Made by a program: the position numbers and the translations under genes | From: Mesocentrotus franciscanus | Lineage: Eukaryota > Echinodermata > Echinoidea > Camarodonta > Strongylocentrotidae | Assembly (NCBI GenBank): GCA_037976565.1 | Contig: CP137671.1 | Location: 27,475,813 to 27,539,812, forward strand | Length of the DNA: 64,000 bases | Direction of reading: 5' to 3' | Notes under the pieces: model-generated | Databases searched by the model: none | What the model was told of the DNA's origin: nothing | Seen by the model: the letters and a program-made list of their open reading frames with translations, nothing else | In this document: positions 36,959 to 63,186 of the stretch, one piece after another | Numbering within the stretch: position 1 is the stretch's first letter | Layout: each line of letters starts with the position of its first letter

Positions 36959-37160
36959 GTAGCGGTGTTGTGGCCTAGTGGATAATTAAGTCACTGGACT
37001 ACGGATCACAAGGTGCGGGTCCCGAGCCCCTGCAACGGCAGGAACATACTTTGGCAAGACATTAATCTATATTTGCCACACTCGAAATTATATGGGAAAA
37101 GTTAATGAGAACCTGGCAGGAATTTAGTCCCATCCAGGTTGAGATCGAATTGGTTAAATG
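36959..37160 (+). mobile_element. tRNA-headed SINE (family 1 relative), copy A
   Basis: In the intron after exon 3. The head GTTGTGGCCTAGTGGATAA, a degraded B-box, then TTTGGCAAGACATTAATCTATA. The ATT-rich tract at 37345-37520 may be its drifted tail. The counterpart at 55717-55930 has a better B-box. Confidence 0.65.
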
Positions 37161-37344
37161 CTACAGAACCGTAATCTACTTAATCCCTAACCCGCAAAAT
37201 TCAAAGTATAGTGTTAAGAAGTTCGTTTTACACATTTTTAGCTTACACAAAATTATTTTTAGGTGATTGGTACCCTTTCAAATCTGTAACTTTATACGCA
37301 CTTTGGTGCCCCTTTAAAGCGCTCACAGATACTCCATATCCTTA

Positions 37345-37401
37345 TCATCATCGCCATTATTATAATTACTATTATCATTATTATTATTGTTATTATTATT
37401 A

Positions 37402-37447
<46 letters not shown>

Positions 37448-37520
37448 TATTATTTTGATTATCATTATTATCATTATTATTATTATTATCATAATCATTA
37501 TTAATATCAATATCATTTTT
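37345..37520. repeat. (ATT/ATC)n tract, copy A
   Basis: Low-complexity ATT repeat in P4HTM copy A intron 3. It is longer than its copy B counterpart at about 56095-56190, a sign of microsatellite slippage between the copies. Confidence 0.9.
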
Positions 37521-38199
37521 ATCATTAATATTTTTTAACAATAGTGTGAACTTTCTAGATTAAAAATTAAAAAAAAACATAGAAGAAAAAAAACTCTTAT
37601 TATTTGATGGCAAAAAGAACCGTTTAGTTGAAATCATTGCGATCGACCTTGCGATTGACATACGTCATGTCCGATTGTCCGTTGCATACCCAAATTTGTA
37701 TCAAATGCTATTAACATATTCATTTTACTGTTATAATGCATTGATAATATTTATTCTCTATATCTGGTCCAATGATTTTATATTTGTGTCTATTTGAAGA
37801 GATGTGAAATAAACTTTGAATTTTCAATCTTGATTTCGAAGGATTTTTACGAATCTTGATCTGGATTCAGACTCCAATGGCGTCCTCAACTTGAACGAGT
37901 TCTGGGTGATGATGACACGGAGCTTGGAGGACCAGGTGGACCACTGGCTGGGGAGACTGCAAGCTGGCGAAATCAACACCGATGATAAATTCAAAGGTCA
38001 ACATAGGATCAGCGACCAAACTTGGCTCCATTTTATCACGTCAGATGACCAGCTTTTGAGAGAGCTTCCATACAGGTGGGATGAAAAGATTTGAATTAGG
38101 AGGTCACAAACTCTGGACATTAACATGTGGCAAGTTGTAGATCCCCCTGCCCACATCGATGACTTTAGTCATTAGCCATATCGAGATGACTAAATACGT

Positions 38200-38470
38200 G
38201 GAGGTGTCCTGTTATTAATTGTGGTTCATTCACTTTCAATCCTGAGGCTGAGGGGTCGAATCCTAGCCTGTCACTAACGTTATTTGGCAAGAAATTAATC
38301 TACATTGCCACTTGCCATCCAGGTGTAAACGGGTACCTCGCAGTTGCTGGGGTAATGATTTGCAGAGCACTCGTGATGAACTGCATTGATGCAAATGAGG
38401 CTTTTCTGGGTCCTAGACCCCGATGGCTAGCCATAAAGTACCGAAACGTGACGTGATCATTTTTGCATTG
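38200..38470 (+). mobile_element. tRNA-headed SINE (family 3), copy A
   Basis: The head is degraded (AGGGGTCGAATCCTAGCCTG at the B-box). The body TTTGGCAAGAAATTAATCTA and CATCCAGGTGTAAACGGGTA resembles family 1, but the tail GCTTTTCTGGGTCCTAGACC is different. An ATT tract follows at 38475-38598, abutting exon 5. The counterpart is at 56898-57165. Confidence 0.6.
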
Positions 38471-38867
38471 TCTATTTCCAATTATTATCATTATAAATAT
38501 TATTTTTATTTTTATTATTATCATTATCATCATCATTATCATTGTAGTTATTATTATTGTTATTGTTATTATTATCATCATCATTATTATTATTACTTTT
38601 AAAGAATATCAGCACTAACAGGTCTCCATTCAGACATTGTGCGGTCCAGTGAAAGCATGCAGGTAAAAGTTGCTAACATTTCTCAAAATGATTATCTCCC
38701 TAAAGAATATACTTGAGTCAATCGATTCAAATCAAATGTATATGTAGTACCAAATATTGTAGCTCCATTTGCCGACATGCCAAGTTATGTGTAAGACAGA
38801 CCTACTGAATTTTAAAATACTGGGCCCAATTATACTCACTTACACTGTACATAATACGTAAACATAT

Positions 38868-40640
38868 CGGATTTAGATTTAGATTTTATTTGACTCTATC
38901 GCTCCTCTTCAGGGGTATGAGAGCACAACATATTTACAATACACTACAGAAAGATATATAAAACAAAGTAATAAAATAAATAGACATGATATATGCATAT
39001 TTACATTTCTAAAACAGAATAAACATGAGCTAAAGACTAGTATATACTATACACTGAAATAACACGTGGTTTGGTTTGTCTACCACTACGAGTGACTACA
39101 CTTTTATTGACAAAAATAGGGCTATGCCTTTCAGCCTTAGGAACCAACGAAAAGAATCGTATTACTGTATTACTGTTATGAATCTTACGAGTTTTCTTAA
39201 TTGTTTAACACCAGATCTATTGAACAATTTGTCCATGTGAAATGTGCTAGGGTTACTCACAGTCACAACAAACTGTCGATCTAAATATAACTGCCTTTCT
39301 TTCTTGAAAAAGGGCAGACAAAAATATAGTGAAATTCATCTCCAAAAACCTTTAAATCACAACAAGGACATTCAATTTTACTTTCTTCGGGATTACTTTC
39401 AAACCTAACATTATTAATTAGTAAGCGGTGTGACCTGCATCGGAATCGACACAAAGTGATTGCATCTCTTCTATTCAACTTTACCAAATACTTTTCAAAT
39501 AAAATTTCGTTCTTGAAAATTTGGTAGTTAACACATATGCGATTTGACCAAACATTTCACAATATTTCTTGCTTTGACATGTCAGTCAACCTGAGCTTAA
39601 GAGAATGAAGTATCCACGTATTACTGAATCCATCCCCTTGCCTTTGCCACACATTTCCTAGCCCAGCATTATTCAATGTATTTTCTACACATGACAACCA
39701 TTTAGATAATTGAGACTGGGTACCTCTTTCCATAAGTAATTTTATAAGATTATAGAATCTAAATGAAAATTTACAATGCCTTCCTTTAAATACTTTTAGC
39801 CAAAAGCCTACTATTCTACATTTAATCTGAACATCAATCTTAGTACGGCCTGTCTCACCTTAAATCATACAGTCAGGTGTAAATTTATTGACATTCAATA
39901 TGGCACTTAAGAATTTGCGATGAAAAATCTCAATCTGATTCAAATCCTCAAAACCCCTCACCTCACAGCCATATAAGAGTATTGGTAGGATTAACTGATC
40001 AAATAACTCCCACTGAATATCCAATGATAATCTTAACCTTTGCACCTGTCATTGAAAATAAGGCTTTTCTTGCCTGAATCACCTGTTTTGATATTGCCTT
40101 TTTAAAATTGCCATTGTATATAATTAAATTTAACCCCAAGATACACAAAGTCTTGCACCACATTGATATTATCGTTCCCATATTTAAAAACTGGGTACTT
40201 ACGTACCTTCCGTCTAGAAAATATCATTATCTTTGTTTTTTCATTATTCGCACGCAATTTCCATTCCTCACAGTAGTTAGACAGAGCATCTAAAGCCATT
40301 TGGAGTTCCTCTGGACTTTCAGCCAAGAAAAGAGTATCATCTGCATGTAGCAGTGAATGTAAATTGATAAATAAGTCTTCATCAGAAATTTTATCAAGCA
40401 CATCAGAACACACCTCACCATATAAATACCGTAACCCTTTAAATTTGGTTCGGATATATCCAACAAAATCATTAAGATTAAATACGCTCTTCGAATATAT
40501 ATTTATATAATAAATATGTCTAGTAATTAAGGAGTTGATAGCAGAACGTTGCGTATCAATAATAGTCTGCCATTTTGATAGGGTACTATGCCTACATGGA
40601 TGACAAGTGTCACTGAGGTTGTTCTTACATATTACATTAA
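38868..40640 (-). pseudogene. Non-LTR retrotransposon ORF2 fragment, copy A
   Basis: Minus-strand reverse transcriptase remnant inside the intron before exon 6. In order it shows RT motif LLHADDTLFLAESPEEL (HADD in place of YADD), DFVYLGVKFNY, LPILLYGCEVRGFE and a C-terminal zinc-binding region CPCCDLKVFGDEFHYIFVCPF. The 3' end carries AAATCT repeats at about 38870-38889 (TTTAGATTTAGATTT on the + strand). Frames are broken in several places. The same insertion is in copy B at 57730-59530, so it predates the duplication or was spread by conversion. The clade is probably in the jockey/I/CR1 assemblage but not assigned. Confidence 0.8.
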
Positions 40641-40841
40641 TATTGTAAACAAAATATACCTCACAACGAAAAAAGAGTTTAACTCACGAATCCTATTTTA
40701 TAACCATCAGGATTTTACGCCTAATGAAGTTACGGCATGCTGTTATCAGTTTCTTTATCAATAAATAAACGATTTCTTATATGGTTTATTTCTCCAAAAT
40801 GCACTCATCACAGCCAAAAACATGGTAGGATATATTCCTCA

Positions 40842-41080
40842 TTCTGATTGATCAAGAAGATTTTGCACGCTATTACCCTCTAAATTCCCCTTTCTGATTA
40901 TTCAAAAACAGATTGCCTATTCTACTCTCTGTTAAATCCCCATTCTGATAGGTCAAGAGCATGTCACATACAATTACCCTTTAAAGTCGCCGTTCTGATT
41001 GGTCAAGAACAGGTTGCGCGCTATCACCCTTTTAATTCCTCCTTCTGATTGGTCAAGAGCAGGTTGCACGCTATTTCCCT
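40842..41080 (+). repeat. Five-unit tandem array spanning the exon 6 splice acceptor, copy A
   Basis: Units start with TTCTGAT at 40842, 40892, 40943, 40993 and 41043 (period 50-51). Each continues with a version of TGGTCAAGAGCAG/GTTGCACGCTAT, that is, intron end plus first exon codons. Only the fifth unit leads into the real exon 6 (starting 41063, V-A-R-Y). Unit 4 keeps a plausible acceptor (AAGAACAG/GTTGCGCGC) in the same frame, but it would reach TGA after 11 codons. Confidence 0.9.
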
Positions 41081-42688
41081 GGTGGATATTACCACGCCCA
41101 CTACGACTCCATGGAAATCGACCCTAGGACGAGCTGCATTCAGAGCATGGTGACATTACAGAACGTCCGTGAAACCCATCCTAAAGGGAGGATATGCAGG
41201 TACAGACCACATACCACTACGCCCCTCCCGCCAGGATTAAAAATACTTTATCCTTGCCAAATCGGAAGTCCTTTTAAATGTCAGTTGTAGTGTAAACATG
41301 TAATATGATCTATGGTGGTCTTGCTTGCTGGAAAAGGTGTCAGTCAAATGATTTTTCAATGTACAATGTTAATATAGTTATCAAGTTATGATGAATTCAA
41401 GTTAAATATCAGAAGATCAGAGGAACATAGACATAATGATGACGGAATATTTAAAATTGGTAGCTACTGTTAGTAGAACAGATCAGTTTATATGAGTTTT
41501 CTAAACTGAAATATGGCCAAAATGAGACGGTTTTTGAAATTATTAGATTGTCTGTTCACATATATTCGGTCCTAAATTTAATTTAACCTATTAAATTCAG
41601 TATCTTATTTGCAGGTACATCACCATCATGACATATTTAAGTGACGTCGAGGAAGGTGGTGAGACAGCATTTCCGTATGCTGATAATGCAACATACAGCT
41701 CTGAGGTAAAGACCTGGACCGGCCCCGTCATATAAAAAGTCCTCCATTCAATCTCAAGTTTGCAGTCTCCTATCTCTTTTGTACATAGTTGCAATTGAAA
41801 TCAACTGTTTGTAAGACGGGACCCAGGGTCCTGTGTCATAAAACTTAACTATTAATATTAACTGCCACAAACCTATCACACATTTTTTTCTGACAGCATA
41901 TGTAATTCAACTATTTTAGTAGTTCAGATCATTGTGAAGTTGGAATTAATTACAAGTTTAACGCAATAAAACCCATGAACATCAAATCCGAAACCTCACG
42001 CCATGCCCTCGTTTCCATGCGTCAAGAACTTGCATCTATAAATATTGAGAGGCTAGATGCTGAGTCTAGACCACTCTTGTGTATATATTATGTGCCCAGT
42101 TGCTCTTGATTAGCGCAGTGGAATTGATGCATCATGATCAGTCCTTATAATGAAGCCGTTATAGAGCGATACGTAGTTCTTCCAGGATAAGTCTCTCTTG
42201 GGCTTTGGGAAGAAAAAAACCTGCAGCTCCTGAAATCTTTAATTTTATTGACTGAAGACAATTTTACATATCATCTAGCATGATATTTTGCAACCACTTA
42301 AAGCTGAAAGTATACCTTTTTTTCTTGTTCATTCCACTTTGGGGTATCCTATTAGTTTCGATTTGTAGCAGAGTTAAATATCCGAAAACATGAAAATTTA
42401 TCATATTTATGGTGAGACAAGTCGAAATGTGCTTAACATGTACTTTAATGCAATTAACAATAAATATTCACAAGTAAAACTTCCTAACTTTTTTAAATTC
42501 ATTCAGGTTGCTACTGAAAATGTACAAACCTCGACAGATCTGAAGAACCACTGCCATGATGCCAATATGGTAATACACCCTGCCAAGGGCAAGACTGTCA
42601 TGTGGTATAATCACCATGTCGACCCGGAAACAGGTATTTCTGTCGTACAATTTTAGAAAGGAATATTTTGGCAAATATCTCTTGGCAA

Positions 42689-42890
42689 GAGGTGTTGTGG
42701 TCTTGTGGATACATCACCGGACTGTGGATCACATAGTTCGCGGTTCGAGTCCCGCCTCGGCACTAAATGTTCTTTGGCAAGACATATATCTACGTGTGCC
42801 ACTTTCCACGTGGCGCGGCAACGACCGAAACAGGCATAGCGCAGTCCTCTGCATGTCAGCGCAATGATGCCTTGTGTGAAAAAGGCCTAA
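42689..42890 (+). mobile_element. tRNA-headed SINE (family 1 variant), copy A intron 8
   Basis: GTTGTGGTCTTGTGGATA (A-box region), GGTTCGAGTCCCGCC (B-box) and TTTGGCAAGACATATATCTA, followed by a different tail (ACGACCGAAACAGGCATAGC). The counterpart is at 61565-61768, almost identical. Confidence 0.75.
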
Positions 42891-43028
42891 AAATACGAAA
42901 GGGTGCAATTAGACAAACGGGCAAAGGGAAATAAAAGACACCGTATCGAATTTTCACACAATATTCAATAATCAATTTGCATGATAACTTTGAAGAAGAA
43001 AATATTTACGATACTTCTTCACGATTCT

Positions 43029-43300
43029 TAAAGGCCCTATCTCACTGAGCGGCGAATGCTTGCGAACGTAGCGAATTTTGGATTTTTGGATCAAAAAGAA
43101 CTTCAGCAACACCGTCTTACAACCGTTTGCAAAGGCTTACGACTGTTTTGCAAAGGCCTACGACTGTTTGGCGACGAGAAAAACCGTTTGCGACAATGAA
43201 AACTGTTTGCAAACTGTCTTGAAACCTTTTACGAACCCTGGCGAAACCCTAAATTGTCTACGTTCGCAAGCATTCGCCGCCCAGTGAGATAGGGCCTTTA
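43029..43300. mobile_element. 272-bp MITE with 43-bp inverted ends, copy A
   Basis: Arms 43029-43071 (TAAAGGCCCTATCTCACTGA..GAACGTAG) and 43258-43300 are complementary with one mismatch. The interior has short repeats of CGACTGTTT and AACCGTTTGC. No coding capacity. The superfamily is not assigned because the target duplication is ambiguous. Confidence 0.85.
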
Positions 43301-43973
43301 GTACCGGAATATAAATGAAAACATAATTATTCAAAGCACTACCGTTGATTAGGAAATGCTAGATTATGGTTATGGTTACAAATATTTGGAACAGGGCTCT
43401 AAGACCCTAGGGTACACTTAATGGAATCTTGACATTGAAGGGGAGTGGTGAACCCTCTTGTCAGCACAGCAGATTGTATGGAAAGCCGTCATGCTCAAAT
43501 TTCTCGCTGCTTCAATCCCGACTACGATTGCAAAAGTAGCAAATTTTGAAAACGACATTCCTCACAAAATTGGCAATACAATAAGAAAACCCTTGGAAAT
43601 GACTTTCCTACTCAATAAATCAATAGCCAATTGGCGAAATCTTGTTTGACTATAACGTGTGAACGGAATTCCTTTATCCTGTCTTGTGTCACTTTAAGAT
43701 AGTCTTCTCCGTCGCAAAACTTCATACATTCTCATATATAATGATAAAAATTATATAGAACGTGATAGCGAGTTTACTTGTACCGTTTACCTTTGTCTGC
43801 GAAATATAGAACATAGTGTGAAAATAATGCAGTCTGTTTTAATAAAGCTTTGAACGGCCAAGAACATGATCTATCTTTATAAACAGATAAGATGTAAGAA
43901 GTCCAACGAGGACGAAAGCATTAAAACAGAGTTACCCTGTGTCATCTTGTGCGTGCATCCTCACGCATATATA

Positions 43974-44144
43974 CAGTCAAACCTGCTTTAGTGACAACCT
44001 GTCTACAAAGACCACATTTTTGTTCCCTTGAAAATGGTTTCTCATTGAAACATGTACTAAATGAACCTGTACATAAAGACCACCTGCTTATAAAGATCAC
44101 TTTTCTTGTCTCCCTTGGGTGGTCTTTATAGACAGGTTTCACTG
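43974..44144. mobile_element. Mariner-like MITE with TA flanks, copy A
   Basis: The ends CAGTCAAACCTGCTTTAGTG and GACAGGTTTCACTG are inverted, flanked by TA on both sides. Inner repeats of AAAGACCAC occur in both orientations. It lies just before exon 9. Confidence 0.7.
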
Positions 44145-46235
44145 TAAATATTAATACACACACACACACACATCAGTTTGATATATATATGATATTTTCA
44201 GGTTGGCTTGGGGCACAGGATAAATATTCTCTACATGGTGGGTGTAAAGTAATGCGTGGAGTCAAGTGGATAGCGAACAACTGGATATCTGTAGATGACG
44301 TATACAGTCAGTGAGTATTACAATTCATTCTCTTTATTTGCGCGTGTGGTATATCAACGATGATCCCCCAATGCACGTATTGTTCAGGTTTTCCGACAAA
44401 TCAATTTATATGAGGTGTGTGTGTGTGTTGGTGGGCGCGCGTGCGTGTGTGCGCGTGTGCGTGTGGGTTTGTGCAAAATGTCATATTTCGAGTTTTCGCG
44501 AAATTCTTGGAGGACCTAGTGTAGCCCCACCTTTTCACTTTCGATATCATAATTCGTGAGCCGGGCCTTTTGGCAAAATGAATGCGGAGAAATCCATTTT
44601 ATAGCCGTTTTTTTAAAAGACCTTTCATCGTACTTTGTCCAAAAACTTCGAATCCGGAGCATGAACCCTATTAGAGTAATTTAAGTTTTGCCAAACCGAT
44701 GACGTAACCCCGTACGATTTTTGGAATAAAAAAATATTTTTTCCGATTTGGGCGGAATTTTGGAAGGATCTCTATTGTATCCTCATTTTTGTATTCTATT
44801 GTTTTGAGTCGTCAGTACCTATTGTATTTCGAATAATGACCCCCAAATCCATCTTCTTGCCATTTTTCGGAAACATCAAGGTCACCTTTAAGCTTGTGAT
44901 GCCTGAAAACATCCCAATACCAAACATCAAACCCAGTGGAGAATATGCATTTTTTTTTCTTCCAAAAATGACGACCTTACCCCTGCAATTTTTGGAAAAA
45001 ATTAATGTTTCCCGATTTCGGCGAAGTTTTGGGAGGATCACTATTAATTATTGCCCCATCTTTGTATTCCATTGTTTGGAGTGGTAAGCACCTGTTGCAT
45101 TTCGATTTTTTTGCCTATGAGGGGCTGAGGTTCGTGATTTATTTCCACATGTTAAAATTTATTTTATTTTATTTATTTTTGTTTTTTGTTGGGGGGGGGG
45201 TCCAACACCCTCTCCAAAGAAAAACCTCTAGAAATGCCACTAAAAGCAGGTCCAGTAATTGAATTTAAATGAGACTACCTCGTCTTAATAAAACTGAACT
45301 AGTAATTATCATCAAAAATTGTATTACCAGCAAACTATAACGTACCCTTTAAAATTTGTGTTTGCAGACAAACGGAGTTTCATAAAAAATATTTTGCGAA
45401 GTACGCAGTACCAGGATTCGAGCCAGCACCGACGGTAGAAAGCGGTGGGATGGAAACAGAACTAGCCACTGGGGAGTCATCGACCGGCACAACGTCACTC
45501 GGTGATGACGTCAATGGTGCTTCTTCAGAGATGTCAAACGCAGGTTCAGAGAAAGCCAAAGCACAACGGGAGGGCGCTGTTCAAGATGGAGAGCCGCCAG
45601 ACGGTTTTGTGGATGGGTCACGTGATACAGCTGCAGGAGGACCTGGCGGGTTGAAGGGGGAACTCTGATCCCCGTCCCCTCTCTATACAAAGTGGCTTAT
45701 TATTACCAACTGTGCCAATTATGAAAGCAAAATAGATTTTGCTTCGATTTCATCATCTCATCAGAACAAGTCGTATGCCGCCCTCTATTGATCGACATGT
45801 AATATATTGATTCATGACCAATGAGGTATTTACATAAGTTAATCATGAATATCATATGCTATTGTTAGTTATTTTTGTCTACAAAAGCTGTTCATGGTTG
45901 TATTTGCTATTGTGCATATTTAATATTAATAATAATAATAATAATAGCTAGTCCTTATATAGCGCTTTTCAGGACCGAAGGCCCTCTCAAAACGCTTTAC
46001 AGATATATATATATATTATTACTCCGGTCATCGGATTCAGGCTTACCCGCACACAATGTATGCACATTATATCATATTATCATTGCGTGTTCAATAAACC
46101 CCAGACCTTCGTGTTCTAGACCACATCATATGCCACTTACTTTTTTAGATGAAAAGACCGAAAGTAAAAACATAGGATATTAGGGAAATGAAATGATAAA
46201 CCAAGAAATAGACACATGTGAAATGATCGAAATGG

Positions 46236-46450
46236 GAGAGAGAGAGAGAGAAAGAGAATAAGGGTAATGGAGATATACATGTTGAAAAAAAGGAGAAATC
46301 GAGAGGGTCGGAGTAGATAAGAGAGAGAGATAGAAAAAGAAAACTGAGCTAGGGGCGAAGAGAGGTAATACGAAAGGGAGGGGAGGGGGAGAAAGAAGGA
46401 GAGAGAGAGGGGGAAGGAGGGAAAGAGAGAGAGAGAGAAGGCGGGAGAGA
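46236..46450. repeat. (GA)n-rich tract, copy B
   Basis: Purine-rich counterpart of the tract at 30190-30402, with different internal repeat lengths. Confidence 0.95.
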
Positions 46451-46782
46451 ACGGATTGGTGGTAACAAGGATTTGGAGTTAGGGAACGTGAGAGAAGGGG
46501 TGATAAAGACATCGAATTGTATTTGTAAACATTAATAAGCATTAAACATGTTTGATCATCGATAACTTTCAAAAATGTAAGTCGTATTGAACTGAAGTAC
46601 ATGAATGAACATTCTAAAGTTTGACGATGTCTAGTTTATTTAGAGGAAATGGCATGCACATTCTTTGACAATTGTTCTTTCGAAACGTACTTTGAATAAT
46701 GTTGTACATTATGATTATTAAAGGTAACCACTTTTGAAAATTACTATGCAATTGGGAATCACCCTTGCTATTCCAGAGCGCT

Positions 46783-47896
46783 TTTTGCAACCCAGGGCCA
46801 TACTTCATGGCAACGCAAAATTGATGTGCACTGACACGATGCGATGGACGATGGTAATGCCATGGTAATGTGTTGCCATTGTTTTGTCTAGACTCTGAAC
46901 TTTATTCAAAAGGGTAAACCTTCAACAAATTATCAAATCATTACCCCATTATTTTCTGAAGAAAAAAAATTTAACTTATGCTTTACATCAATACTTATTT
47001 CATAATACATGTACACAAAAATCAATGTGTGTTGATGGAGTATACACGGACTGACATAGTCAACCAGTAGAGCAAATCATATTATTCGTCCGTTATCTAT
47101 AAAATCATTACGAAATCTTTAGCAAATGCACCAGAGAAATATATGTCTATTCATAATGTGCAACGAGGCGCTGCTACGTGGGGGAACATTAACAATTATA
47201 TGCACTCCAAGGCTGGGCGTCAGTACAGTCAAAGAAGTTTTTCATCTCCATACACTTTCCGAATTGAAGTGGTTAAATCATACTGCTAATCAATACGACA
47301 AAATAGTTTGTGGGAGATTGAACTGATTCATTTTTAATCATGTAATTGCTGTAAAATATACGCACTAACGGACAGACTGATATAAAATGAAAACATCAAA
47401 GATGGAAAAAAATTAAACGGCAGATCTTCTCGATGAATGAAGGTCAAGTAAAGACCAACCTACAATTTTGAGAGGAGCTTGGAAAGTTGAAGCAAAAGCT
47501 TGATAAAGAAAGCAAATTCTTTCAATAGGCCATTTTCATAATGTTATAAAATTCAATGCATACATCTTTGTTAAGTTTCTCGTAACAAACTATTTAATTC
47601 AACTGTTAGGAATAATTGTATTTCACTTGAAAAGTCAGAATGCGAATTGCATACATCATGTTTTGTTAGGTAGGCAAGCCATAATGTTTGTCCTACCTAG
47701 CAACAACTAATGTATGTAATTTGCATTCTGACTATTTAAATATATTTATTCGTAACAGGTGAATGCTATAATTGTGGTAACACATTAAACATTATGTTAA
47801 TGTTGTAACACATTACAATTACCATTGTCCATCGCATCATGTCAGTGCATGCACAACAATTTTGCATTGCCATGAAGTATGGGCCTGGGTTGCAAA
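46783..47896. repeat. Large foldback, copy B
   Basis: Counterpart of 30735-31791. Arms at about 46783-46860 and 47816-47896 pair over CTTCATGGCAA..GCAAAATTG..GATGCGATGGAC. Pairing extends further here, through GATGGTAATG. Confidence 0.65.
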
Positions 47897-47966
47897 AAGG
47901 GCTCTTGTAACGAGGCACTTAACAAAGATTTGTGCATTACATGACAAAAATGGTTTTATAGGTATT
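47524..47966. mobile_element. Palindromic MITE (family A) with nested insertion, copy B
   Basis: Counterpart of 31408-31860. The right arm is interrupted after GGTGAATGCTATAATT and resumes at CGAGGCACTTAACAAAG (about 47911). The nested insertion is therefore older than the tandem duplication. Confidence 0.65.
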
Positions 47967-48428
47967 CCATAATAAGGGTTAGACAGTGATATTCAACCCT
48001 AAGATTTATGCATATTATCTGCTTAATTATTATAAGGTAAATTTTCTTAAAATAAACAAAGCGAGCGTTTAACATAATCCTCGGGGGGGGGACCCCTTTG
48101 TATGCTCGAACTCCCTTTTTATGCACAATAATTTTCTTTTCCTTTATTTCTTATCAGAATTTAGGTGAAATTTGACCATTAAAAAAAAATCCTGGATCCG
48201 GGGAGGGGCTGGGCGAGGGTGGAAACAGAAAAAAGGCAAATGTCATAGTTCTCAAAATGTTTGTCCTCATTGTATATGCAGATTGAAATTCGCTCTATTA
48301 CGTTTTCCCTTCATTCTGAACCGCAATTAAAACGCACTGAATACTGCTCCCGTGTGTGCATTTGCGCTTAAGAGTTCGCTCTTGTGAGACCAAATTAAGC
48401 GCGTTACTGTCGGGGAAACATCTGCAAA

Positions 48429-63186
<14,758 letters not shown>

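Larger units (their letters stand above)
32297..45668 (+). pseudogene. P4HTM-like transmembrane prolyl 4-hydroxylase, copy A (broken)
   Basis: Exons: 32297-32536, 33425-33507, 36788-36930 (fragment), 37842-38075, 38605-38662, 41063-41199, 41615-41705, 42507-42633, 44202-44310, 45368-45668. Exon 1 encodes a hydrophobic anchor (TPLVLYFIAAINLVAAS). Exon 2 has one extra base near 33433-33437 relative to copy B and then meets TAG. The first about 140 nt of exon 3 (about 46 codons after the exon 2 junction) are missing, replaced by a transposon end that stops at 36786. Everything from EF-hand 1 (DLNEDGTIDYKE) to the TGA at 45666-45668 is intact, including Fe ligands HYD in exon 6 and SLHGGC in exon 9. 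Exon 10 encodes an acidic Ser/Gly-rich tail of about 100 residues. The 3' part could still be expressed as a truncated protein, but a full enzyme cannot be made from this sequence. Confidence 0.85.
29658..45705 (+). repeat. Tandem segmental duplication, copy A
   Basis: The sequence from ACTGTGCAATCGTGAAAGC at about 29660 is matched in order by the block starting at about 45706 (ACTGTGCCAATTATGAAAGC). The match runs through the GA tract, foldback arms, MITEs, all P4HTM exons and introns, to the window end. The offset grows from about 16.05 kb at the left to about 18.87 kb at the right, because copy B keeps sequence missing from copy A between exons 2 and 3. The 3' half (from about 37.8 kb) is almost identical to copy B, while the 5' half is diverged with many indels. 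Confidence 0.9.
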
